Part shown: positions 7,005-13,531 of the stretch, in pieces | Numbering within the stretch: position 1 is the stretch's first letter | Layout of the letters: each line of letters opens with the position of its first letter | DNA from: Methylovulum sp. | GTDB taxonomy: Bacteria > Pseudomonadota > Gammaproteobacteria > Methylococcales > Methylomonadaceae | Assembly (NCBI GenBank): GCA_028713595.1 | Contig: JAQTNZ010000018.1 | Span: 1-14,306, forward strand | DNA: 14,306 nt | Direction: 5' to 3' | Made by a program: the position numbers and the translations under genes | Notes under the pieces: model-generated | The model's database searches: none | The model's input: the letters and a program-made list of their open reading frames with translations, nothing else | Told to the model about the DNA's origin: nothing

Positions 7005-7988
7005 ATGTCTGAAAAAAACAGTGCTGCACAAGCCGCTTTAAGCCAGCTTAAGACCTTTATCAACGGGCAAGTGATCGGTCAGGACGCGCTGGTCGAAAGG
7101 ATGCTGATCGGCTTGCTGGCCGACGGGCATATCCTGGTCGAAGGTGCGCCCGGCCTTGCCAAGACCCGTGCCATCAACATCCTGAGCAAAGGCATACAGG
7201 GCGATTTCCATCGGGTGCAGTTCACCCCGGATTTGTTGCCCGCCGATTTGACCGGCACCGAAATTTACCGTCCGCAACAAGGCACGTTTGAATTCCAAAA
7301 AGGCCCGCTGTTCCACAACCTGATCCTCGCCGATGAAATCAACCGCGCCCCCGCCAAAGTGCAGGCGGCCCTGTTGGAAGCGATGGCGGAGCGGCAAATC
7401 ACCGTCGGGCAGGCCACTTATCCCCTGCCCCGCTTGTTTATGGTCATGGCCACCCAAAACCCGATTGAGCAGGAAGGCACTTATCCACTGCCGGAAGCCC
7501 AGCTTGACCGCTTTTTGTTACATGTCAAAGTCGATTACCCCAGTGCCGAGCATGAAAAGGCAATTTTGCATTTGGTCAGGGCGGAAGCCAAGCAAACCGC
7601 CCAGACCCCAGCCGAACCGTTTAAGGCCATCAGCCAAGCCACCTTGTTTACCGCCCGTGATGAAGTGCTGGACTTGTATATGGCCGATAATCTGGAAGCC
7701 TATTTGTTGCAGATTATTTTGGCGACCCGCAATCCGCAAGTGTATGGTGAGGACTTGGCGGGCTGGCTGCAATACGGGGCCAGCCCACGCGCCAGTATCG
7801 CCCTAGACCGTTGCGCTAGGGCCAAAGCTTGGTTAGCCGGACGTGATTTTGTCGCCCCCGAAGATATTCAGGACATGGCTTTTGACGTGTTGCGCCATCG
7901 GCTGATTTTGTCCTATGAGGCGGAAGCGGAAGGCATCACCACCGACCGCTTCATCCAAGAACTCCTTGCCAGAATTGCCGTGCCTTGA
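7005..7988 (+). CDS. MoxR-family AAA+ ATPase
   Basis: A cytoplasmic AAA+ chaperone-like ATPase of 327 residues, the usual size. Walker A is GAPGLAKT (47-54), Walker B is LILADEINR (107-115 region, with D110 and E111), sensor 1 is ATQNP (149-153), and the TYPLPEAQLDRF block (about 159-170) is typical of MoxR. MoxR proteins act with VWA-domain partners in protein maturation, metal-ion insertion or stress resistance; the exact client is unknown here. The ATG at 7005 is chosen by fit with the family N-terminus; no Shine-Dalgarno precedes it. The stop TGA (7986-7988) shares its A with the ATG of the DUF58 gene, so the two are translationally coupled. This is the first gene of the cluster running to 12570. 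The set resembles the generic moxR/bat operon more than the methanol dehydrogenase mxaRSACKLD operon, since no mxa-specific genes are visible. Confidence 0.94.
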   Translation: MSEKNSAAQAALSQLKTFINGQVIGQDALVERMLIGLLADGHILVEGAPGLAKTRAINILSKGIQGDFHRVQFTPDLLPADLTGTEIYRPQQGTFEFQKGPLFHNLILADEINRAPAKVQAALLEAMAERQITVGQATYPLPRLFMVMATQNPIEQEGTYPLPEAQLDRFLLHVKVDYPSAEHEKAILHLVRAEAKQTAQTPAEPFKAISQATLFTARDEVLDLYMADNLEAYLLQIILATRNPQVYGEDLAGWLQYGASPRASIALDRCARAKAWLAGRDFVAPEDIQDMAFDVLRHRLILSYEAEAEGITTDRFIQELLARIAVP

Positions 7989-8902
7989 TGTTAGCCAAAG
8001 CCTTTCCAGACAGCGTTGACCCTAGGGTCGCAGTCTCCCTGACTAGCCTGATTGATCTGGCCGGTTTTGCCGTACGCATTAAGCTGCACCATCCGCAGTT
8101 TCGGGCGCGGCAAAGCGGCGGCTATGTGTCGCGTTTTAAAGGCCGGGGTATGGAGTTTGAAGAAGCCAGGATTTATCAGGCCGGCGATGACATCCGCAGC
8201 ATAGACTGGCGGGTGACGGCACGGACGGGGACTACCCACACCAAAATATTTCGCGAAGAGCGCGAAAAGCCGGTGTTTATTTCCGTGGACAACCGTGCGC
8301 CCATGCACTTTGCCACGCGTGGCGTGTTCAAATCGGTGCTGGCGGCCAAATTGGCGGCGGTGTTGGCGTGGACAGCCCAACAACAAGGCGACCGGATTGG
8401 CGGGCAACTGTTTGCCGAGCAGTATTGCCGTGAATTGAAACCGCAAAATGGCCGGCAATCGGTGTTGCGGTTTTTGGATATGCTGGTCAATGGCAATAAC
8501 GTACAAGCCCATACCACTACCCCCGCCATGGCCCTGGAACACGTGTTGGCAAGACTGACCCATCATGCCCGCCCTGGCAGCTTGGTGTATATCATCAGCG
8601 ACTTTCGCGGCCTGACCGCGCAAGCGGAAATTTATCTTGCCAAATTGGCCGAACATTGCGATGTGGTGCTGGTTTTCATTTATGATGCCTTGGAAAAACG
8701 CTTGCCCAGTTACAAAGGCCATTACCGTTTTACTGACCAAGAGCGGGAGATCATTATCGACAGCGCCGACAACCAACGCTTGCTTGCCTATCAGCAGCAT
8801 TTTGCTGACCGCCAGCACCGTTTGGAACAATTGGCAAAAAAACGGGGCCTGGTTCTGATTGAATGCAGCACCACCGAAGACCCGTTGACCTGTTTACGAT
8901 AG
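7988..8902 (+). CDS. DUF58 (VWA-like fold) protein
   Basis: A 304-residue protein of the DUF58 family that regularly accompanies MoxR ATPases. The diagnostic block is EFEEARIYQAGDDIRSIDWR (56-75) followed by TART. Downstream, VFISVDNRAP (about 96-105) occupies the place of a VWA MIDAS strand but lacks the full DxSxS, and LVYIISDFRG near residue 200 is the second VWA-like strand. No membrane segment is evident, so it is probably cytoplasmic or membrane-associated. I chose the ATG at 7988, which overlaps the moxR stop by one base; a TTG one codon upstream is also in frame. After its stop the operon is interrupted by about 360 bases containing a composite repeat. It probably links the ATPase to the membrane VWA proteins encoded downstream; that is inference. 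Confidence 0.9.
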   Translation: MLAKAFPDSVDPRVAVSLTSLIDLAGFAVRIKLHHPQFRARQSGGYVSRFKGRGMEFEEARIYQAGDDIRSIDWRVTARTGTTHTKIFREEREKPVFISVDNRAPMHFATRGVFKSVLAAKLAAVLAWTAQQQGDRIGGQLFAEQYCRELKPQNGRQSVLRFLDMLVNGNNVQAHTTTPAMALEHVLARLTHHARPGSLVYIISDFRGLTAQAEIYLAKLAEHCDVVLVFIYDALEKRLPSYKGHYRFTDQEREIIIDSADNQRLLAYQQHFADRQHRLEQLAKKRGLVLIECSTTEDPLTCLR

Positions 8903-9266
8903 GCGTTCTTTCCGTTAGCTCTTTTTTCCTGATAACTGACGTTACGCAGTAACGTGCTTATCTCCCGTTTGCCGCGCTGAGCACCGCAGGTTTTGTCGGG
9001 ATCAGCCCGAAGGGGCGCGGCAGGGATGCCGCGCGTCGGCAGGCGGGCAGGGGAAGCCCGCTCTGCCGACCCCCGACAAAACCGAGGAGCGCAGGATGAA
9101 GCGGCAACCGGGCCGCCTTTTCTTTGGATACTTTCTTTTGGCGGAGCAAAAGAAAGTGTCTCGCCTTCGGGTGCGAGAACCCGATTAAAACAATTATCGC
9201 GATAGCGATTCATTATTACATTTTTCAATTTTGCAAAAATGACTACATAACATCAGCTGAGAAGAC
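8903..9266. other. Gap inside the moxR/bat cluster, filled by repeats
   Basis: A 364-base gap between the DUF58 and DUF4381 genes, which in related clusters are normally packed closely. Most of it is the composite hairpin repeat at 8939-9204. The remainder (9205-9266) is AT-rich leader; GAGAAG just before the ATG at 9267 can serve as a ribosome binding site. I see no gene: open frames at 8993-9205 (plus) and 8791-9228 (minus) are translations of the repeat. Confidence 0.8.
8939..9204. repeat. Composite intergenic hairpin repeat
   Basis: Successive inverted repeats: ACGTTAC-GCA-GTAACGT (8939-8955); GGTTTTGTCGGG at 8989-9000 paired with 9072-9083; GCGCGGCA-GGGA-TGCCGCGC (9015-9034); a stem of about 14 bp with one bulge (9035-9048 with 9056-9070); ACTTTCTTTTG (9130-9140) with CAAAAGAAAGT (9147-9157); TCTCGC with GCGAGA (9159-9178); and the palindrome TATCGCGATA (9195-9204). 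The long-range pair at 8989/9083 encloses two inner hairpins, giving a cloverleaf-like fold. The CTTTCTTTTGGCGGAGCAAAAGAAAG portion resembles an intergenic repeat seen in other gammaproteobacteria. Confidence 0.85.
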
Positions 9267-9773
9267 ATGACACCTACGCAACTGCAACTTAAAGGCCTTC
9301 ATCTGCCCGAAGCCATATCCTGGTGGCCCCCCGCCCTGGGCTGGTGGCTGGTGGCGCTGGCGGCGGCCGGTACGTTGGCCTTGTTGTACTGGCTGTATAA
9401 ACGTCTGACCCGCAAAACGGCGGTAAAAACGGCGCAAAAATTATTGCTGGCGATCAGACAGCATCCTGATTGGGATAATGCCCAAAAATTGCAGGAATTG
9501 TCCGCCCTATTGCGGCGGGTCGCCATCAGCATCGCTCCGAACACCAATGTCGCCAGCCTGACAGGCGACACCTGGCTGCATTTTCTTGACCAAGCCTTAG
9601 CCAATTCGGCCTTTAGCACCGGCATTGGCGCTTGCCTTGCCGATGCGCCGTATCGGCCTATAGCCTTATCGGATGCCGAAATGGCGCAACTTTTCAGCCT
9701 GTGTGAAGCTTGGCTCAAGCAATGCGCCCGACCCGCCCGCAACACTCCCATACCGCAAAAAACGCCCTTATGA
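9267..9773 (+). CDS. DUF4381 membrane protein
   Basis: A 168-residue protein of the DUF4381 family, a constant partner in moxR/VWA clusters. The family signature LKGLHLPEAISWWPPALGWW lies at residues 8-27. It is followed by one transmembrane helix (about 28-46) and a basic stretch (KRLTRKTAVK), so the C-terminal soluble domain should be cytoplasmic. That domain contains the helical block LQELSALLRRVAISIAPN and a TGDTWLHFLDQAL segment typical of the family. The stop TGA (9771-9773) overlaps the ATG of the next gene (9770) as ATGA, showing tight coupling. The start has GAGAAG upstream. It is the first gene after the inserted repeat, so it may depend on read-through or on a new promoter in the gap. 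Molecular function is unknown; it is presumed to scaffold the VWA proteins in the membrane. Confidence 0.9.
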   Translation: MTPTQLQLKGLHLPEAISWWPPALGWWLVALAAAGTLALLYWLYKRLTRKTAVKTAQKLLLAIRQHPDWDNAQKLQELSALLRRVAISIAPNTNVASLTGDTWLHFLDQALANSAFSTGIGACLADAPYRPIALSDAEMAQLFSLCEAWLKQCARPARNTPIPQKTPL

Positions 9774-10744
9774 TCGCTCTGGAATGGCCTTGGTTACTGG
9801 CGGCTTTGCCCTTGCCCCTGCTGTTGCGCTGGCTATTGCCTAGCCATCAGCCGAATGGGCAAGCGGCATTGAAAGTCCCCTTTCTTGATGATTTTGACGA
9901 TGCCCCGACCTTGGTCATCACGCAAAAAAAATGGCCGCTGTGGCTGGCTGGGGTAGCTTGGTGCCTGTTGGTGGTGGCCAGTACCCGCCCGCAGTGGCTG
10001 GGTGAACCCATTGAACAGGCGGTCAGCGGGCGCGACCTGATGTTGGCGGTGGATTTATCCGGCAGTATGGAGGCGCAGGATTTTTTTCTCAACAAAGAAC
10101 CCGTTGATAGGTTGACCGCCGCCAAAGCGGTCGCCAATGATTTTATTAACCGCCGCGTCGGCGACCGTATCGGCCTAATTTTGTTCGGTACCCAAGCGTA
10201 TCTACAAACCCCGCTGACCTTTGACCGAAAAACGGTAATGACCTTATTAGATGAGGCGCAACTAGGACTGGCCGGCGACAATACCGCCATCGGCGATGCT
10301 ATCGGCTTAGCGGTCAAACGCCTAGGGCAACAACCGGAAAATAGCCGCGTGTTGGTTTTAATGACCGATGGTGCCAATACGGCGGGTGAAGTCTCACCGT
10401 TAAAAGCGGCGGAACTGGCACAGGCGAAAAAATTAAAGATTTACACGATAGGCATAGGCGCCGATGAAATGCTGGTGCGCAGTTGGTTCGGCAACCGCAA
10501 AGTCAACCCGTCGATGGACTTGGATGAAAAGACCCTCATCAAAATTGCCGAAAGCACCGGCGGGCGTTATTTCCGCGCCCGTAATGCCGACGAGCTGGAC
10601 AATATTTATAGGTTGTTGGATAAGTTGGAACCTATCGAAAAAGACAAACAATATTACCGTCCCCACAGCGAGCTGTTTTATTGGCCTTTGGCGGCCGCCT
10701 TGCTGTTGGCGGCGGGCGTGTCCGCGCTGCGGGTGAGGTGGTGA
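9770..10744 (+). CDS. batA: Membrane VWA-domain protein, BatA type
   Basis: A 324-residue inner-membrane protein with a von Willebrand factor A domain. Hydrophobic segments lie at about 6-24 and 55-71, and a final helix at about 302-318. The VWA domain between them has a complete metal-ion-dependent adhesion site: DLSGS (D95, S97, S99), T172 in NTAIGDAI, and D200 in LMTDGANT. In the moxR/bat family such proteins take part in envelope stress or oxygen tolerance, with MoxR as the presumed ATPase partner. I chose the ATG at 9770 because it overlaps the preceding stop (ATGA) and begins with the family-like MIALEWPWLL; an in-frame start at 9710 would add 20 residues overlapping the DUF4381 gene. 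The stop at 10744 shares one base with the next ATG. Confidence 0.9.
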   Translation: MIALEWPWLLAALPLPLLLRWLLPSHQPNGQAALKVPFLDDFDDAPTLVITQKKWPLWLAGVAWCLLVVASTRPQWLGEPIEQAVSGRDLMLAVDLSGSMEAQDFFLNKEPVDRLTAAKAVANDFINRRVGDRIGLILFGTQAYLQTPLTFDRKTVMTLLDEAQLGLAGDNTAIGDAIGLAVKRLGQQPENSRVLVLMTDGANTAGEVSPLKAAELAQAKKLKIYTIGIGADEMLVRSWFGNRKVNPSMDLDEKTLIKIAESTGGRYFRARNADELDNIYRLLDKLEPIEKDKQYYRPHSELFYWPLAAALLLAAGVSALRVRW

Positions 10745-12570
10745 TGGCTGATTTTCATTTTATCAGGCCCTTGATGCTCTTAGGTCTAGCGCCGCTAATG
10801 GCCTTAGTGGTGTTGCTATGGCGCAGCAAGTTGAACCAAGGCATCTGGACATCGGTGTGTGACGAGGCCCTGTTGCCGTATTTGTTGCAGGAAAAAGCCG
10901 GACGGCCTGTCCGTGGCCTCTTGGGTATCGGCGCAATCGCCGCCAGTTTGGCGGTCATTGCCCTGGCGGGGCCGACATGGCGGCAAGTCGCCCTGCCGGC
11001 GTTCAGGAACGCTTCGGCGGTGGTGATCGCCTTGGATTTGTCCGGTTCTATGGATGCCCAGGACATCAAGCCCAGCCGTTTGGTGCGGGCGCGTTATAAG
11101 ATCGCCGATTTGTTAAGACAACGTAAAGACGGGCAAACGGCCTTGTTGGTCTATGCCGGGGCGGCCTTTACGGTGACACCGTTGACCGATGACACCCAGA
11201 CGATAGACAGCCAACTGTCGGCATTGACCACCGACATCATGCCCAGCGCCGGCAGCGATACCCAGGCCGCCATCGCCAAGGCGGTGGACTTGTTCAAGCA
11301 AGCCGGGCTGCAAAAAGGCCAAATCATTTTGGTCACTGACGGTATTGATGCCAGTGACCTATCGCGCGTCATCAAGACGTTAGGCAGTTACCAACTATCG
11401 GTTTTAGGGGTCGGCACCGCCGATGGTGCCCCCGTCCCCAAAGCGGATGGCGGTTTTGTCAAAGACCGCCAAGGCGGCATTATCATCCCCAAAATGGATG
11501 CGGCGCTGCTTAAGCAATTGGTGCAAGCAGGCCATGGCGTATACCAAACTATCAGCGCCGATGACAGCGACATTAAAGCCTTATTGGCGACCTTAAACCA
11601 AGCCGCCCAACCCGATGACAAGAGCAATAATGATGTTAGGGTGGCGGTATGGGATGATGAAGGCCCGTGGCTGTTATTGTTAGTCTTGCCATTGGCGGCC
11701 TTAGGCTTTAGGAAAGGGGTGTTGGCTATCGGATTTTTACTGTTGCTGCCCCTACCGCAAAACAGTTATGCGCTGGGTTGGCAGGATGTGTGGCAAACCC
11801 CCGACCAACAGGCACAACAAAAATACCGGCAACGGCGCTATGCCGAGGCCGCCCAACAATTTACCGATAGCCAGTGGAAAGCCGCCGCGCACTATCAGGC
11901 CGGGGAGTACGACAAGGCGGTACAGGCCTATCAGGCGGCGCCACAACCTGGCAATGCCGATTATTTTTATAATTTGGGCAACGCCTTGGCGCAAGCCGGG
12001 CAATTGGAGGCGGCCTTAAAAGCCTACGACCAGGCATTGACCATCAAACCCGATGATGCCGACAGCCAATATGCCAGGGATGTGGTCGCCAAAGAACTGG
12101 CAAAGCCCAAACCTAAGCCCGAGCAAAACGATCAACAGTCCCAGCAAGATGATAAAAAATCGGCTGACGACAAATCCCAACCCGATGAAAAATCAGGGCA
12201 ACAGCAAGACGGCCAACAGGCGCAAGATAATGCCGATAACCAGCAAAAACCGGAAACAAAGCCGGAACGCCCCAGTGACGATAGGGCCGGGCAACCATCG
12301 CAAGACTCCCAAAAGCCATCACCCCAGCCGAATAAGGATAAGATGAGTGAACAGGCGGCAAAAGCGGTGCAACAGGCTACGCAAAAACCGGCTGCGGACA
12401 AGGCGCAAAAACCAGAAGCCGCCGTCTCCGTAGAGTCGGCTGAACAGCAGCAGGCCAATGAACAATGGCTAAAACGCATCCCCGATGACCCGGCGGGCTT
12501 ATTAAAGCGCAAGTTCAAGTACCAATATGGCCGACGCGCGGCCCAGGCAGATGAAAAGGACAGGGACTGA
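10744..12570 (+). CDS. batB: VWA plus TPR membrane protein (BatB-BatC-like fusion)
   Basis: A 608-residue membrane protein. Hydrophobic helices lie at about 8-27 and 59-76, followed by a VWA domain with an intact MIDAS: DLSGS (D98, S100, S102), T173 in the SDTQAAI loop, and D199 in LVTDG. Two more hydrophobic segments follow (about 308-322 and 325-338). Residues 357-440 carry TPR-type repeats (YNLGNALAQAGQLEAALKAY is the clearest). A highly charged, low-complexity tail rich in Gln, Lys, Asp and Pro (about 453-575) follows. It ends with WLKRIPDDPAGLLKRKFKYQYGRR, a motif typical of this family. In some bacteria the VWA part (BatB) and the TPR part (BatC) are separate genes; here they are one. 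I chose the ATG at 10744, which overlaps the batA stop as TGATG; an in-frame start at 10681 would lie inside batA. No BatD-like gene follows. Confidence 0.88.
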   Translation: MADFHFIRPLMLLGLAPLMALVVLLWRSKLNQGIWTSVCDEALLPYLLQEKAGRPVRGLLGIGAIAASLAVIALAGPTWRQVALPAFRNASAVVIALDLSGSMDAQDIKPSRLVRARYKIADLLRQRKDGQTALLVYAGAAFTVTPLTDDTQTIDSQLSALTTDIMPSAGSDTQAAIAKAVDLFKQAGLQKGQIILVTDGIDASDLSRVIKTLGSYQLSVLGVGTADGAPVPKADGGFVKDRQGGIIIPKMDAALLKQLVQAGHGVYQTISADDSDIKALLATLNQAAQPDDKSNNDVRVAVWDDEGPWLLLLVLPLAALGFRKGVLAIGFLLLLPLPQNSYALGWQDVWQTPDQQAQQKYRQRRYAEAAQQFTDSQWKAAAHYQAGEYDKAVQAYQAAPQPGNADYFYNLGNALAQAGQLEAALKAYDQALTIKPDDADSQYARDVVAKELAKPKPKPEQNDQQSQQDDKKSADDKSQPDEKSGQQQDGQQAQDNADNQQKPETKPERPSDDRAGQPSQDSQKPSPQPNKDKMSEQAAKAVQQATQKPAADKAQKPEAAVSVESAEQQQANEQWLKRIPDDPAGLLKRKFKYQYGRRAAQADEKDRD

Positions 12571-12720
12571 TAAATGGCATGGCTAACGGTTGTCATAACA
12601 TTCACCCTTTGCATCGTCTATAATCCCTATAAAATCCGCCGCTAACCCTAGCGGCAGCTTGGCAATGCTTGACACTGACAATTCAAGGTAATAATACCCA
12701 AAAGAAGGTGAATTATTATC
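12571..12720 (+). promoter_or_regulatory. Promoter region between the VWA cluster and the protease gene
   Basis: Two promoter candidates are visible. The stronger is a perfect -35 TTGACA at 12669-12674, 17 bases, then TAATAC (12692-12697), with an expected start near 12704. The other is a perfect -10 TATAAT at 12619-12624 with a weak -35 (TAACAT, 12596-12601). Between them lies GCCGCTA-ACCC-TAGCGGC (12638-12655), a 7-bp hairpin without a U-tract, which would be in the leader of the upstream start. This marks the protease gene as a new transcription unit. Confidence 0.6.
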
Positions 12721-12756
12721 ATGGCCGAACAATTCAAATGGATCACAATAGTATGA
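12721..12756 (+). CDS. Possible 11-residue upstream ORF coupled to the protease gene
   Basis: ATG at 12721 opens an 11-codon frame (MAEQFKWITIV) ending with TGA at 12754-12756. The stop overlaps the preferred protease start at 12753 as ATGA. A GAAGGTGA sequence (12704-12711) precedes it at a usable distance, whereas the protease ATG itself has no Shine-Dalgarno. Ribosomes finishing this frame could therefore reinitiate on the protease gene. It is too short to judge by codon use, and chance cannot be excluded. Confidence 0.35.
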   Translation: MAEQFKWITIV

Positions 12757-13511
12757 AATTATGGGGTGCGCTCTTATGTACAATCCTGGCAACGGTATCG
12801 GCACAGTTGCTGGCCGACTCCAAACTGCCCGATACGTTAGCCAAAATCAAGCCGGGCATCGTCGCCGTTGGCACTTATTTGCCCAAACGTAGCCCACGCG
12901 CCAATTTTTTGGGTACGGGGTTCGTGGTCGGTGCGGGTAATCTGGTCATCACCAACGCCCATGTCGTCCCGGAGTCTTTAGATCGTGACCATCTGGAAGA
13001 AATCGCCATTTTTTACCGCCAGGCAGATGAGGAACGGATGCAGCTCGCCACTGAAGTGGCCAGCGATAAAGCGCATGATTTGGCGGTGTTAAAAATCAGC
13101 GACCCGTTGCCCGCGCTTAAATTGGGTGATGCCGCCACCGTCAGGGAGGGCCAAGTGTATGCCTTTACCGGCTACCCCATCGGCATGGTTTTGGGCCTGT
13201 ATCCGGTCACCCACCGGGGCATGGTTTCGGCCATCACCCCTAATGTCATTCCCAGCATAAAATCCGGGCAAATCAACCCTAGGGTGCTAAAACGCCTGGA
13301 TGAACCGTATAAGGTGTTCCAGCTTGATGCCACCGCTTATCCTGGCAATAGCGGCAGCCCCGTTTATGATGCCGATGACGGACGGGTCATTGCCGTGATC
13401 GATAAGGTTTTTGTCCAGGAAAGCAAGGAAAGCGTGTTGTCCCATCCGAGTGGGATCACTTACGCCATTCCCGTGGCCCATGTGGAAAACTTGCTCAAAA
13501 ACTTGCATTGA
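12753..13511 (+). CDS. Exported trypsin-like serine protease (DegP-type fold, no PDZ)
   Basis: A 252-residue periplasmic or secreted protease of the S1C/trypsin-like class. Residues 1-21 form a signal peptide (MKLWGALLCT onward, likely cut after QLLA). The catalytic triad is complete: H70 in TNAHVV, D109 in AHDLAVLK and S200 in GNSGSPVY. Compared with DegP/DegQ, the protein stops right after the protease domain, with no PDZ domain. The start at 12753 gives a clean signal peptide; ATGs or TTG at 12738 and 12669 are in frame but would put polar residues before it, and the 12669 TTG coincides with a -35 box. It sits 20 bases before a PEP-CTERM-type sugar transferase gene, probably in one operon, so a role in processing envelope or matrix proteins is possible but unproven. 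Confidence 0.88.
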   Translation: MKLWGALLCTILATVSAQLLADSKLPDTLAKIKPGIVAVGTYLPKRSPRANFLGTGFVVGAGNLVITNAHVVPESLDRDHLEEIAIFYRQADEERMQLATEVASDKAHDLAVLKISDPLPALKLGDAATVREGQVYAFTGYPIGMVLGLYPVTHRGMVSAITPNVIPSIKSGQINPRVLKRLDEPYKVFQLDATAYPGNSGSPVYDADDGRVIAVIDKVFVQESKESVLSHPSGITYAIPVAHVENLLKNLH

Positions 13512-13531
13512 TTTAGTAAAAAGGGACGTTT

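Noticed and set aside
8791..9228. A 145-codon minus frame, and a 70-codon plus frame at 8993-9205
   Set aside because: Both read through the composite hairpin repeat; the minus frame also runs into the DUF58 gene. The FLWILSFGGAKESVSP-like peptide is a translation of the repeat.
9710..9769. Upstream in-frame start for the BatA-type gene
   Set aside because: It would overlap the DUF4381 gene by about 60 bases and add a polar segment before the family-like N-terminus; the ATGA overlap at 9770 is the better start.
10681..10743. Upstream in-frame start for the BatB-type gene
   Set aside because: It lies inside the coding sequence of the C-terminal membrane helix of batA; the ATG at 10744 (TGATG overlap) fits the operon pattern.
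7005..12570. Methanol dehydrogenase maturation operon (mxaRSACKLD)
   Set aside because: MoxR, DUF58 and VWA genes occur in both operon types, but no mxa-specific gene is visible and the VWA-TPR fusion plus DUF4381 order fits the generic bat-type cluster.
12638..12655. Rho-independent terminator after the BatB-type gene
   Set aside because: The 7-bp hairpin has no T-tract after it and lies downstream of a TATAAT box, so it is more likely leader structure.
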